A stretch of DNA of 64,000 bases, from positions 310,001 through 374,000 of the forward strand of contig NZ_VWWL01000003.1 of NCBI RefSeq assembly GCF_011752995.1. The letters are read 5' to 3'. The notes beneath the pieces are model-generated. The model was not told where the DNA came from. It ran no database searches and worked only from the letters and a program-made list of their open reading frames with translations. This document shows, in pieces, positions 51,611 to 60,416 of the stretch. Origin of the DNA: Burkholderia sp. Ax-1724 (GTDB lineage Bacteria; Pseudomonadota; Gammaproteobacteria; Burkholderiales; Burkholderiaceae). A program made the position numbers and the translations under genes. Every line of letters begins with the position of its first letter. Position 1 is the stretch's first letter.

Positions 51611-52033
51611 TCACAAAAACGCGCTGACGTCGGTCTGAAAACGCACCGCGAGTGCCTTGGCGACTTTTTTGCTGATCGCGCGCCGCCCCGCGAGAATGTC
51701 GCTGACGACGGTCGGTGACGCGATTCCGGCGAGGTCCTTCTGCTTGAGTCCGTGCGTGACCAGCAGATGGCGCAGCACCTCGCGCGGCTCCGCTTTCGGC
51801 AGCATCACGTTGTGCGCTTCCCAGTGGCGGATCAACTCCCGCACGATCGCATGCAGATCGACGAGCGGGTCCTTGTCGGTGCCGTTCAGACGTTCGGCGA
51901 GCGAGTTCGCGACTTGCAGCATCTGCTGATAGTCCTCTTCGCTGTGAATCGGCTTGATCGGCAACTGAGCCTGCAACGCAGCCCAAGCCTCGGAAATGTC
52001 GGGAAAAGATCCCGCTAGGCGATCGGCGTTCAT
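51611..52033 (-). CDS. higA: HigA-type antitoxin (XRE-family HTH)
   Basis: The product is 140 aa starting MNADRLAGSFPDISEAWAAL. The N-terminal part matches the HigA antitoxin pattern (PIHSEEDYQQMLQVANSLAE), and the C-terminal HTH is LKQKDLAGIASPTVVSDILA then GRRAISKKVAKALAVRF. In canonical higBA loci the toxin is directly upstream. Here its stop is 4 bp upstream of this ATG, but the toxin frame is broken. A TTG at 52057 is an alternative start. Confidence 0.87.
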   Translation of the reverse strand: MNADRLAGSFPDISEAWAALQAQLPIKPIHSEEDYQQMLQVANSLAERLNGTDKDPLVDLHAIVRELIRHWEAHNVMLPKAEPREVLRHLLVTHGLKQKDLAGIASPTVVSDILAGRRAISKKVAKALAVRFQTDVSAFL

Positions 52034-52037
52034 GAGT

Positions 52038-52180
52038 TTAAATTCGTCCTCGTCCAAGATCGCATTCGCAATACGTCAGCACCTGACGAACGAATGGCGA
52101 CTGCCTGTTGTAGTGAATCGCCGTCGCACCCTGTACCGTCTACATCGAAAACGATACGGCGAAGTAGCCCAGAGTCCTTG
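52038..52180 (-). pseudogene. higB: Decayed HigB toxin, C-terminal remnant
   Basis: Reading the minus strand toward higA, HigB-like pieces occur in three frames: RRIVFDVDG, then YRV, then ATAIHYNRQSPFVRQVLTYC followed by ECDLGRGRI and a TAA at 52038-52040. Typical HigB proteins read VFDV.GN.YRL...I.Y....V.VRHVLTH.EYD here. At least two frameshifts and loss of the TH/EY residues indicate inactivation. The N-terminal half is not recognisable. Confidence 0.6.
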
Positions 52181-52910
52181 CCGGCGAGCCGTCTGCTTCA
52201 GGTCGTTATGGCCACGCGAGGCATGCCGGCGCCGATGAATCCCACTTCAACCGCGCACGGCGCGCCTCTCAATGCTGGCTGATGCAATCCAGCCATGCTC
52301 TCTCTTAAAGGGTCCGCCGCGGATGATCCCGCGCGTGAAGCGCACATCGACGATGCGCGCCCCGCGTGCAAGACCACACGAAACGAACCGGCACATCAAT
52401 AGCCGCCCAGACACGCCGGTCCGAACGGCTGACTGCTACTCATTGCGAAGTCACTGCGTTACGACGAAACCGATGTGCGGCCGGCACGCTTCTCACGCGC
52501 GTGGCGCATCGGCGAATGCACAGCATCGACGGCAGACAGGCGCAATCGCATCTGTGCGCAAACAGCAGACGCGAGATCGACGACGTGGTGACAGGTTTGC
52601 CGGCAAGCGGCGCGCGATCTTCGAGAAAATCGGCGAGACTGGGAAGGCCGGTGTCGAGAAGGCACTCGATGATTCTGTCGAGTCTCTTCCTGGCACCACC
52701 GGGAGCGACGAACCGGTTGCACTCGATCGCCGCTCATCTCGCGTCCTGCCTGTCAAAAACGCCACCTGTCACTAGCAAAGAGTGTAGGTGGCGCGTTCAT
52801 CGCTGTGCGTGCGGGTGCCCACATTCGACGCCTGACAGTACGCGAATAATTCAAAGTGCCGGTTCACGGCCTGGAGCCGATGGGCCTTGATTGATTCGAC
52901 TGCTTATTTT

Positions 52911-52949
52911 CAGGTTTATTTGTGGGTTTATTTGTAGGTTTATTTACCC
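52911..52949. repeat. 12-bp AT-rich tandem repeat downstream of rpiA
   Basis: Three copies of a GTTTATTTGTGG-like unit, the last degenerate, lie in GC-rich surroundings beyond the rpiA terminator. Non-coding. Confidence 0.65.
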
Positions 52950-52984
52950 GCTCATTTGCCCGTCCGATCCTTTCCGGAAGAGCC

Positions 52985-53026
52985 ATAAAAAACGCGTGTG
53001 AACCGGCTGAACGGCTCACACGCGTT
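52985..53026 (-). terminator. Rho-independent terminator of rpiA
   Basis: Minus strand: 11-bp stem AACGCGTGTGA/TCACACGCGTT with a 14-nt loop (itself able to pair CCG/CGG), followed by TTTTTT. Confidence 0.9.
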
Positions 53027-53048
53027 GGAGCGAATAGAAACGCTTCGC

Positions 53049-53744
53049 TTACTTCTCGCCGTACGTGATCGTCTGCACGCCGGTGTCGGTGCCGAGCAGG
53101 CACAGGTTCGCGCCACGGCCCGCGAACAGGCCGACCGTGACGACGCCCGGCCATGCGTTGATGTGTGTTTCGAGCGTACGCGGATCGCTGATGCTCAAGC
53201 CCTTCACGTCGATGATCTCGTTGCCGTTGTCGGTGATGAACGGCACGCCCTCTTTCGTTACGCGCACGACCGGCACGCCGCCGAGCGCCGTCACGCGACG
53301 GCCGATCGCGGTACGCGCCATCGGCACGACTTCGATCGGCAAGGGGAAGTTGCCGAGCGTGTCGACGAGCTTGCTCGCATCGGCGATGCAAACGAATACG
53401 TCCGACACCGACGCGACGATCTTCTCGCGCGTGAGCGCGCCGCCGCCGCCCTTGATCATCGCGCCGCTGCGGTCGATCTCGTCGGCGCCGTCGACGTACA
53501 CGGGCAGCGAATCGATCTCGTTGAGATCGAGCACCTTGAAGCCATGCGATTGCAGGCGCGCGGTCGTGGCGAGCGAACTCGACACCGCGCCGCGATAGCG
53601 GGATTTGACGGCGGCCAGCGCGTCGATGAAGCAGTTCGCGGTGGAGCCCGTGCCGACGCCGATCACCGAGCCTTGCGGCACGTTGGCGTTCACGTAATCG
53701 GCGGCGGCCTGGCCGACCAGTTGCTTGAGTTCGTCTTGAGTCAT
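53049..53744 (-). CDS. rpiA: Ribose-5-phosphate isomerase A
   Basis: Interconverts ribose-5-phosphate and ribulose-5-phosphate in the non-oxidative pentose phosphate pathway. The product is 231 aa starting [20 protein letters not shown]. Motifs: [28 protein letters not shown] and [15 protein letters not shown] (catalytic Glu/Lys region), ending [10 protein letters not shown]. The much longer open frame upstream (to 54185) is antisense to the toxin gene and was discarded. Confidence 0.97.
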   Translation of the reverse strand: MTQDELKQLVGQAAADYVNANVPQGSVIGVGTGSTANCFIDALAAVKSRYRGAVSSSLATTARLQSHGFKVLDLNEIDSLPVYVDGADEIDRSGAMIKGGGGALTREKIVASVSDVFVCIADASKLVDTLGNFPLPIEVVPMARTAIGRRVTALGGVPVVRVTKEGVPFITDNGNEIIDVKGLSISDPRTLETHINAWPGVVTVGLFAGRGANLCLLGTDTGVQTITYGEK

Positions 53745-53937
53745 GAGAGAGGCGGGAAAAGCGTGAAAAAGCGTTAGTTTACCGGAGTGGCTCGGCGAGC
53801 ACTCGTTTGGGCCAGTTGCGCGCCGCGCATCGAGCGAAGCTGTGTCGATGCCCATGATAAAAAGCAACGGAAGCGCAGAATCATCCTTCGCCCATTCCGC
53901 ATCCTCCTGTCGCTTGCTAGTTTCGCAGGTCCACTCA

Positions 53938-54794
53938 ATGACAGAGGACTTTCGAATGTCGCAAGAATATGGCTCGAATGGCGTGCGTGTGGTGCTCAGC
54001 GCGCCGCAACTGGCCGCCATACTGGCCGCGCGTCGATCAGCCACGCGGAGATGCTTTCCAACCGGCTTTGGGGCGGCCTGCAGGTCGCCGCCGGCGTGGT
54101 GGAAATGATCGGAGCGAGCACGCCATGCGTGCTGCCGGAGCCGACGATGGCAGGCAAAGCCGGCTGCGTCGTGTTCGGCGTGCATGGTTCGGACACCGCA
54201 GCGGCCGGACTGCGTCAGGTTTTGACGGGGCTGAACATCGCCACGCTAACGCAGCAGAGTGCGACGAAACTCGCCGAAACGCTCAAAGCCCGCCCGGACA
54301 TAGCGAATCAGATCGGTCTGTCGCTCGATATCGCTGTACCGTTCGGATTCGCCAGTTCGATCAAGGCTGCGCGGGCGGCGCGGATTACGATCGGGCGTAT
54401 TAATCTGCATGCGCATGAGGCGAAAATGGGTAGTTCGATTGGCGGGCATACGATACTGAAGCACGTTGAAAGAACGGAGGCACAGTTGCGGGAAAGGCTG
54501 CAGCTTGAGCCAAGGCGGCAAGTCGTATCGTCTTTTGCCAGTCTGGAACGAGCCGAATGGGCGATATCGGAAGTTATAAGCGCCAATACGACAAGAATCC
54601 AAACCTGGGCGAAGACCGCAGTTCGAAATTCGACGCTCGATCTCGTTAAAACAGTTCCGGGGGAAATTGGTTACGGAATAACAAGATCGACGGGGAAGCT
54701 GACATCAATGAATAGGGTGATCGTCGTTTTGAAATACCAGGTCTACAATGGCATGCCATATTAGATTTTTACTACCTACATCAATGAAAGGTGA
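53938..54794 (+). pseudogene. RNase A-like (CdiA-CT type) polymorphic toxin, doubly disrupted
   Basis: Reconstructed product about 285 aa. The start is in one frame (ATG 53938 or 53956; [26 protein letters not shown] before it) and shifts near 54025-54035 to the frame reading [21 protein letters not shown] hydrophobic, Gly/Ala-rich middle leads to the C-terminal toxin domain opening SSIGGHTILKHVERTEAQLR near 54430 and running to VIVVLKYQVYNGMPY. A TAG at 54762-54764 then interrupts; beyond it the same frame gives IFTTYINER and TGA at 54792-54794, supplying the Thr-x-Tyr expected of bacterial RNase A-fold CdiA-CT toxins. An internal ATG at 54051 could give a 237-aa product lacking both ends. 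Confidence 0.7.
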
Positions 54795-54797
54795 ATG

Positions 54798-55088
54798 ATG
54801 CCTTCGGAACACTACTCACAGATGAGCCTTGTTTTTCGGGCCTACTTCGGTCAGGACTTCGATTTGTTTGGCAATACAATCCCGGAAATTGTTTCCTGCT
54901 ATAAAAAAGATAATCCACAAGAACGCCATAACGAACTAATCAATGAAATAAATTATTTTATGGACGAACACCCGAATGATCTTGATTCTACATTTGAAAC
55001 TAAATATGGCGCGGAATTTGATCCGGCATTGTGGGGTCATACAACCGCTTCTTTTCTGGATGAATTAAAGCGGCTTTTAAACGAGTAA
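54798..55088 (+). CDS. CdiI-like immunity protein, copy 1
   Basis: The product is 96 aa, acidic, starting MPSEHYSQMSLVFRAYFGQD. It resembles contact-dependent inhibition immunity proteins of the CdiI_2-like type (Y..F..YF.QDFDL...T..E....Y pattern, then LWGHTTASFLDELKRLL). AAAGG lies 6 bases before the ATG at 54798 (54795 is an adjacent alternative). The read-through end of the toxin frame is at 54794, so toxin and immunity genes were translationally coupled. Codon use is AT-richer than the core genome. Confidence 0.82.
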   Translation: MPSEHYSQMSLVFRAYFGQDFDLFGNTIPEIVSCYKKDNPQERHNELINEINYFMDEHPNDLDSTFETKYGAEFDPALWGHTTASFLDELKRLLNE

Positions 55089-55111
55089 CCTGTCGCTTAT
55101 CATATCGCTCC

Positions 55112-55145
55112 CAACCCGCCCGGAAACACTAGCATGACCCGGGCG
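55112..55145. repeat. Hairpin repeat, copy 1
   Basis: CCAACCCGCCCGGAAACACT followed by AGCATGACCCGGGCGCA forms a 7-bp stem (CGCCCGG/CCGGGCG). Closely similar to 56208-56240. It follows immunity gene 1 by 23 bp and may be its terminator. Confidence 0.55.
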
Positions 55146-55309
55146 CAATCAATTAAATGATCGACAAAACACCATACCCGCAGTCCCAGATTCTATTTAG
55201 TAAGCATCTCGATTAGGATTCCGACCTGCGGAGTGAAACTGTGAAAATTGTCTCCTTTTTCAAAATAAACCGAGAAAGACAGGTCGCATGCATTGATCAA
55301 AGGTAAAAC

Positions 55310-55600
55310 ATGCTATCAGATCACTATCCACGGATGCATGAACTCTTTGGAGCATATTTTAATCAGGATTTTGATTTATGGGGAAATACAATTCCGGAAA
55401 TCATCTCATGCTACAAGAGAGATAGCCCACGAGATTACCATTACGAAATGATCAAAGAGATAAATTTATTCATGGATGAACATCCAGTGGATCTTGATTC
55501 AGCCTTTGAAAAAAACTATAACAATGGCTTTTATCCAAAACTTTGGGGTCACACAACTACTTCTTTTCTCAACGAATTAAAGTGGCTATTGAGCCAATAG
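55310..55600 (+). CDS. CdiI-like immunity protein, copy 2
   Basis: The product is 96 aa starting MLSDHYPRMHELFGAYFNQD and aligns with copy 1 without gaps, about 62 of 96 residues identical by eye (shared GNTIPEI.SCYK and FMDEHP.DLDS segments). It lies 221 bp after copy 1 with its own leader; AAAGGTAAAAC precedes the ATG. AT-rich. Probably cognate to a diverged toxin allele. A 16-bp hairpin overlaps its stop codon. Confidence 0.82.
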   Translation: MLSDHYPRMHELFGAYFNQDFDLWGNTIPEIISCYKRDSPRDYHYEMIKEINLFMDEHPVDLDSAFEKNYNNGFYPKLWGHTTTSFLNELKWLLSQ

Positions 55601-55634
55601 TCAACTTGCCTGCCACTTTGGCAGGCAAGTTGAC
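55600..55634 (+). terminator. Perfect hairpin at the end of immunity gene 2
   Basis: A 16-bp stem GTCAACTTGCCTGCCA/TGGCAGGCAAGTTGAC with a CTT loop, beginning at the last base of the stop codon. No T-tract. Likely a terminator or mRNA stabiliser. Confidence 0.65.
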
Positions 55635-55841
55635 GCGATAATAAGGAGTAGCTGAGCCGCCGGATTATCGCCTACGATGCGTATGCAGGGCCGACGGCTA
55701 TGATGTAGTCTGCGTAACAAGGATCGGATAACGCAGCACAATCTAAAAATTTCTCGTTAACGCGGTATTACACCATGACGCAACATTTTACATCAAATAA
55801 AAACCATCTTTTACAATAGATATTTTTCAAATAACATATCC

Positions 55842-56156
55842 ATGCAAGTAATATCAGCACGCCACATCGACAGCAGCGACTCCGATGAAAATGGAATGTA
55901 CGATTATTATTACGAATACGACATTTACGAGTTTATCGACGAAAACGTTCACTATATAGCCAGAGCCTACGTGGACGAACCATTCAACGCTCATTTTCTG
56001 AAAATGAAATCAGAAGGCGAAGATCTGTGGCGAATAATAGAAGAACAGGATATGAATAATCCACTATTCAGAAACGCAGTCGCCTTCCTGAAAGAAAAAG
56101 GGAAAACCAATATCCAATATCTGAGCAGCGGCCCCCGAGGTTATCTGGATATTTAG
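55842..56156 (+). CDS. Small acidic protein, possible third immunity gene
   Basis: The product is 104 aa starting MQVISARHIDSSDSDENGMY, very acidic in the first half (DYYYEYDIYEFIDENVHYIA) and ending SSGPRGYLDI. No family recognised. AT-rich like the two immunity genes and in the same direction 241 bp downstream. Size, charge and context fit an orphan immunity protein; this is inference. The ribosome-binding site is weak. Confidence 0.6.
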   Translation: MQVISARHIDSSDSDENGMYDYYYEYDIYEFIDENVHYIARAYVDEPFNAHFLKMKSEGEDLWRIIEEQDMNNPLFRNAVAFLKEKGKTNIQYLSSGPRGYLDI

Positions 56157-56207
56157 AATACGTCATTACCCACATCAATCAACAGAATCTCTCGCTACAT
56201 CACGAGC

Positions 56208-56240
56208 AACCCGCCCGGAACACCAGTGCGCTCCGGGCGG
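56208..56240. repeat. Hairpin repeat, copy 2
   Basis: CAACCCGCCCGGAACACCAG followed by TGCGCTCCGGGCGG folds into a 9-bp stem (CCGCCCGGA/TCCGGGCGG, loop of 12). It resembles copy 1 at 55112-55145; immunity gene 2 and the acidic ORF lie between the copies. It is 21 bp downstream of rlmB on that gene's strand. Confidence 0.55.
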
Positions 56241-56260
56241 AAGCCATTGACCAACAGGAA

Positions 56261-57004
56261 TTACTTCTTCACCGCTCTCTGCCGCACCGCCTCGAACAGA
56301 CACACGCCGCTGGCAACCGAAACATTCAGACTCTCCACCGTCCCCGCCATCGGAATGTGCATGATCACGTCACACGTTTCGCGTGTCAGACGCCGCATGC
56401 CCTCGCCTTCGGCGCCCATCACGAGCGCGACCGGACCGTCGAGTCCGGTTTCGTAGACGCTCTTCTCTGCCTCGCCGGCCGTACCGACCACCCACACGCC
56501 CGCATCCTTCAGCTCGCGCAGCGCGCGCGCCAGATTCGTCACGGTGATGTACGGCACGGTATCGGCCGCGCCGCTCGCGACCTTCGCCGCGGTGGCGTTC
56601 AGGCCCACCGCGCGATCGCGCGGCGCGATCACCGCATGTGCGCCGGCCGCGTCGGCGACACGCAGGCACGCGCCGAGATTGTGCGGATCAGTCACGCCGT
56701 CGAGCACGAGGATCAGCGGCGAACCGGTGATGCCGTCGAGCAGTTCGGCAAGGTTCTGCGCGAGCGGCAAATCGCCGGCGCGCGCGACCACGCCCTGGTG
56801 GCGCTCGGTATGCGCGAGCCCCCACAGCCGCGTTTCGTCGGCGGCAATCAGGCGCACGCCCGCTTCCTTCGCGGCATGCAGGAACTCGGTCATACGACGG
56901 TCCTTGCGCGTCGCGTCGTAATAGACATCTTCGACCGTCGACGCATCGTGCCGGATACGCGCGGTCACTGCGTGGAAACCGTATAAAACCTTGAGACGTG
57001 CCAT
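56261..57004 (-). CDS. rlmB: 23S rRNA (guanosine-2'-O-)-methyltransferase RlmB
   Basis: SpoU-class methyltransferase modifying Gm2251 of 23S rRNA. The product is 247 aa starting [20 protein letters not shown]. Knot motifs: [34 protein letters not shown] and [20 protein letters not shown]. The N-terminal substrate-binding domain covers residues 1-75. Lies 229 bp after rnr on the same strand, a common pairing. Confidence 0.96.
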   Translation of the reverse strand: MARLKVLYGFHAVTARIRHDASTVEDVYYDATRKDRRMTEFLHAAKEAGVRLIAADETRLWGLAHTERHQGVVARAGDLPLAQNLAELLDGITGSPLILVLDGVTDPHNLGACLRVADAAGAHAVIAPRDRAVGLNATAAKVASGAADTVPYITVTNLARALRELKDAGVWVVGTAGEAEKSVYETGLDGPVALVMGAEGEGMRRLTRETCDVIMHIPMAGTVESLNVSVASGVCLFEAVRQRAVKK

Positions 57005-57233
57005 GACTGAACAACCTTTGATTGGGCGCGCGTCAAACGCGCCGCTGTGATGAAGATAAAAACCTGTGTCGTGCCGAGGTCGTACTGCGTAGTGTGCACG
57101 CGCGCCACCGCGCGTACGGCGTTGTTGCGCCTCGCGCTTCAGCCGCCCAAACCGCTGCCCACCCAAATGCAGACCGCGCGCAACCGGCACGCTTCACGTG
57201 CCCGCTGCGCGCGGCCCGGACACTGCGACGACC

Positions 57234-59729
57234 TCAGCGCTTCTTGCGTGCCTGCTTCGACGTCGCCTTCGTCGCGGCGCTACGCTTCTTCGCCGCGCCG
57301 CGCGCCGCGCGCGCTTCCTTGATCGCCGCGCTCTGCGCCGGCGCGGCCTTCTTGCGCCGCGGACCCGGCACCGGCACGCCGTTGTCCTCTGCCGGCAATG
57401 CACGTACGCGCGGCCCGCCGCCTTCGCTGCGGTCGGCCGATGCGCCGCGCGACGCGGGCGGCTTGATCGGCGTGTCGCGCACGAGGCGGAAGTCGATCTT
57501 GCGCGCGTCGAGATCGACGCGGCTCACCTGCACACGCACGCGATCCGACAGGCGATAACGAATACCGGTACGCTCGCCACGCAGCTCGTTCTTGATCTCG
57601 TCGTACTGGAAGTAGTCCGAACCGAGTTCGGTCACATGCACGAGACCTTCGATAAACAGCGAATCGAGCTGCACGAAGATGCCGAACGACGTCACGCCGT
57701 TGACCATGCCGCCATACTCTTCGCCGAGCTTGTCGCGCATGAAATAGCACTTGAGCCAGGCTTCGACGTCGCGCGATGCTTCGTCCGCGCGACGCTCGTT
57801 CGCCGAGCAGTGCAGACCGAGTTCCTCCCAGATCGCGACGTTGTTCGCCCGCGCGCGGGTGCCGCGCTTTTCCTCGTCGGCCTGCTGCATCGCGCGGGCA
57901 CGCGGTGAGAGCGCGGTATTGAGTTCGACGCCGTGCGGCGGCTCGGGCTGATACTTACGGCCCTGCAGAATCGCGTAGATCGCGCGATGCGTGAGCAGGT
58001 CCGGGTAACGGCGAATCGGGCTCGTGAAGTGCGCATAGGCCTCGTACGCGAGACCGAAGTGGCCGATGTTGTCGGGGCTGTAGACCGCCTGCTGCATCGA
58101 GCGCAGCAGCATCGTCTGCAGCATCGGCGCGTCGGGCCGGTCGCGGATCTGCGCCATCAGCGCCGCGTAATCGCTCGCGTGCGGCGTGTCGCCGCCGCCG
58201 AGCGTCAGGCCCATGCCGCGCAGGAACGTACGCAGATTCTCAAGCTTTTCCGCGCTCGGTCCCGCATGCACGCGGAACAGGCCAGGATGTTTGTTGCGCT
58301 TGAGGAAGTCGGCCGCGCACACGTTCGCGGCCAGCATGCATTCCTCGATCAGCTTATGCGCGTCGTTGCGCGTGCGCGGCACGATCTGCTCGATCTTGCC
58401 CTGCGCATTGCAGACGATGTACGTCTCGGTCGTATCGAAGTCGATCGCGCCGCGTTTCTGGCGCGCCGCGAACAACGCCTTGTACACGCCGTACAGATTC
58501 TGCAATTGCGGCAGCAGCGCGGCGCGGCGCGTCGCCTCGGGGCCCTTGGTGTTCTTCAGCACCGCGGCGACTTCCGTATAAGTGAGCCGCGCGGCCGAAT
58601 GCATCACGCCGGGATAGAACTGGTAGGCCTTCACGTCGCCGCGCGCGGTGACGATCATGTCGCACACGAGCACGCAGCGGTCCACTTGCGGATTGAGCGA
58701 GCACAGCCCGTTCGACAGCTTCTCCGGCAGCATCGGAATCACGCGGCGCGGGAAATACACCGAGGTGCTGCGCTCGATCGCGTCGGTGTCGAGCCCGCTC
58801 TTCGGATGCACGTAGTGCGACACGTCAGCGATCGCGACGATCAGGCGGAAACCGTCGCCACGGCCGACCTTGACCGGCTCGCAATAGACCGCGTCGTCGA
58901 AGTCGCGCGCGTCCTCGCCGTCGATCGTGACGAGCGGCACGTCGCGCAGATCGACGCGATGGTGAACGTCGGCCGGACGCACTTCGTCGGGCAGGCGCGC
59001 GGCTTCGTCGAGCGCGGCCTCGCCGAACTCGTGCGGCACGCCATACTTGCGCACCGCGATTTCGATTTCCATGCCGGGGTCGTCGATATCGCCGAGCACT
59101 TCGACCACGCGGCCGAGCGGCTGCGAATGACGGCTCGGGAAATCGGTCAGCTCGACCACCACGACCTGGCCGACCTTGGCCTTCTTGGTGTTCTGCGTGA
59201 TCAGGATGTCGTGGCCGATGCGCTTGTCTTCAGGCGCGACGATCAGCGCGCCGTTCTCGTTGAGCAGACGCCCGATCACGCGCTTGTTGGCGCGGTCAGT
59301 GACCTCGACGATGTGCCCTTCCGGGCGCCCGCGCCGGTCATAGCCGACGATGCGCGCGAGCACGCGGTCGTTGTGCATGACCTTTTGCATTTCGCCGTTG
59401 GGCAGGAACAGGTCGTCCTGGCCGTCGTCGCGAATCAGGAAGCCGTAGCCGTCGCGATGACCCTGCACGCGGCCCGCGACGAAGTTCGACGGATGGGTGA
59501 GTTGATAGAGGTTGCGCTGATCGAGCCGGATCTGGCCGTCGCGCTCCATCGCGCCGAGACGCTTGAAAAATCCTTCGCGCTCCTGGCGCTTGATCGACAA
59601 GGCTTCGGCGATGTCGTTCGCGGCAAGCGGCGTTTCACTCGTGCGCAGCACGCCGAGGATTTCTTCGCGGCTTGGAATCGGATACGGAAATTTGCTCAAG
59701 GGCTTGTCGATGATTTTTTCTCGTTGCAT
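57234..59729 (-). CDS. rnr: Ribonuclease R
   Basis: Processive 3'-5' exoribonuclease that degrades structured RNA and supports rRNA quality control. The product is 831 aa: N-terminal winged helix (residues 18-80), two cold-shock OB domains, RNB catalytic domain (VTIDGEDARDFDDAVYCEPV with the metal-binding aspartates), an S1 domain near residue 650 (YGGMVNGVTSFGIFVQLDSL) and a Lys/Arg/Ala-rich tail (KKRSAATKATSKQARKKR) typical of RNase R. Paired with rlmB. Confidence 0.96.
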   Translation of the reverse strand: MQREKIIDKPLSKFPYPIPSREEILGVLRTSETPLAANDIAEALSIKRQEREGFFKRLGAMERDGQIRLDQRNLYQLTHPSNFVAGRVQGHRDGYGFLIRDDGQDDLFLPNGEMQKVMHNDRVLARIVGYDRRGRPEGHIVEVTDRANKRVIGRLLNENGALIVAPEDKRIGHDILITQNTKKAKVGQVVVVELTDFPSRHSQPLGRVVEVLGDIDDPGMEIEIAVRKYGVPHEFGEAALDEAARLPDEVRPADVHHRVDLRDVPLVTIDGEDARDFDDAVYCEPVKVGRGDGFRLIVAIADVSHYVHPKSGLDTDAIERSTSVYFPRRVIPMLPEKLSNGLCSLNPQVDRCVLVCDMIVTARGDVKAYQFYPGVMHSAARLTYTEVAAVLKNTKGPEATRRAALLPQLQNLYGVYKALFAARQKRGAIDFDTTETYIVCNAQGKIEQIVPRTRNDAHKLIEECMLAANVCAADFLKRNKHPGLFRVHAGPSAEKLENLRTFLRGMGLTLGGGDTPHASDYAALMAQIRDRPDAPMLQTMLLRSMQQAVYSPDNIGHFGLAYEAYAHFTSPIRRYPDLLTHRAIYAILQGRKYQPEPPHGVELNTALSPRARAMQQADEEKRGTRARANNVAIWEELGLHCSANERRADEASRDVEAWLKCYFMRDKLGEEYGGMVNGVTSFGIFVQLDSLFIEGLVHVTELGSDYFQYDEIKNELRGERTGIRYRLSDRVRVQVSRVDLDARKIDFRLVRDTPIKPPASRGASADRSEGGGPRVRALPAEDNGVPVPGPRRKKAAPAQSAAIKEARAARGAAKKRSAATKATSKQARKKR

Positions 59730-60103
59730 GGACGTCGGCCGACGTGAGGGCCCGGCCTGTTAGACGTTTGCGATATGCGCTCGGTTGCAAGCTGCAACTG
59801 CACAGCGCCTCTCGTTGCATCGGTTGTTGCGCCTGCCGTGCTCTACTGCGACTGCGTTGCAAACTCACCGGAGACGGCGAAGCGCCGGCTCCCGCTCGAG
59901 GCCCTGCCGATATGCCAACGAACGACAGAGGCCAACGCAGTACTGCGAGGCATTCTAACACCCGTGCCGCGCGCCAAGCGGGGCGTCTGCGACCTCTGCC
60001 GGACATGGCGCGACAGCTTGCGCCGGGCTTCGATCGACTTTGGCGCGATGCTTGACAGACCTGAATCGGTCGCTATAATGGCGTTCTTTGCTGTTCATCA
60101 CCT
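59730..60103. other. Divergent region between rnr and tRNA-Leu
   Basis: 374 bp without a gene; the right end contains the tRNA-Leu promoter. Confidence 0.5.
60052..60079 (+). promoter_or_regulatory. Promoter of tRNA-Leu copy 1
   Basis: TTGACA (60052-60057), 16-bp spacer, TATAAT (60074-60079): both hexamers match the consensus. 24 bp before the tRNA. Confidence 0.9.
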
Positions 60104-60190
60104 GCCCAGGTGGCGAAATTGGTAGACGCACTAGGTTCAGGTCCTAGCGGTGGCAACACTGTGGAGGTTCGAGTCCTCTCCTGGGCACCA
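60104..60190 (+). tRNA. tRNA-Leu (CAG), copy 1
   Basis: 87 nt class II tRNA with encoded CCA: acceptor GCCCAGG/CCTGGGC, anticodon loop TTCAGGT with CAG, long variable arm, T-arm GGTTCGAGTCC. Differs from copy 2 at two positions. Confidence 0.97.
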
Positions 60191-60195
60191 GATTC

Positions 60196-60232
60196 AAAAG
60201 TAGAGCCGCCTTCTGGGCGGCTCTACTTTTTT
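60196..60232 (+). terminator. Terminator of tRNA-Leu copy 1
   Basis: A 15-bp stem AAAAGTAGAGCCGCC/GGCGGCTCTACTTTT with a 5-nt loop and T6. Confidence 0.92.
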
Positions 60233-60367
60233 GTGTAAGACCCGGTAGTCCGACAGGCTGTTTTACGATCGGTCGGCTCGGATGAGCAGGACGGGGGGAT
60301 CGGTCGCGAAAGCAACTTCGCTGCGCGATTCGACCGGGCGGACAGGAAAGTTTGTTTGAAGCAGGGA

Positions 60368-60395
60368 TTGACAAACTTGATCGTCACGCTAAAAT
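60368..60395 (+). promoter_or_regulatory. Promoter of tRNA-Leu copy 2
   Basis: TTGACA (60368-60373), 16-bp spacer, TAAAAT (60390-60395), 21 bp before the tRNA. Confidence 0.85.
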
Positions 60396-60416
60396 AGCGG
60401 TCTAGCTTGAAGACGT

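Larger units (their letters stand above)
52181..53048. other. Gene-poor accessory region right of the HigBA remnant
   Basis: About 870 bp with no accepted gene. Several frames of 90-175 codons are Ser/Arg-rich without family character. The right end contains a 12-bp AT-rich repeat (52911-52949) and the rpiA terminator. Confidence 0.5.

Noticed and set aside
52272..52890. Plus-strand frames of 167 and 174 codons
   Set aside because: Ser/Arg-rich, overlapping each other in different frames, no domain recognised.
52864..53391. Minus-strand frame ending in an NKPT repeat
   Set aside because: Out-of-frame shadow of rpiA plus the 12-bp DNA repeat; the terminator at 52985-53026 lies inside it.
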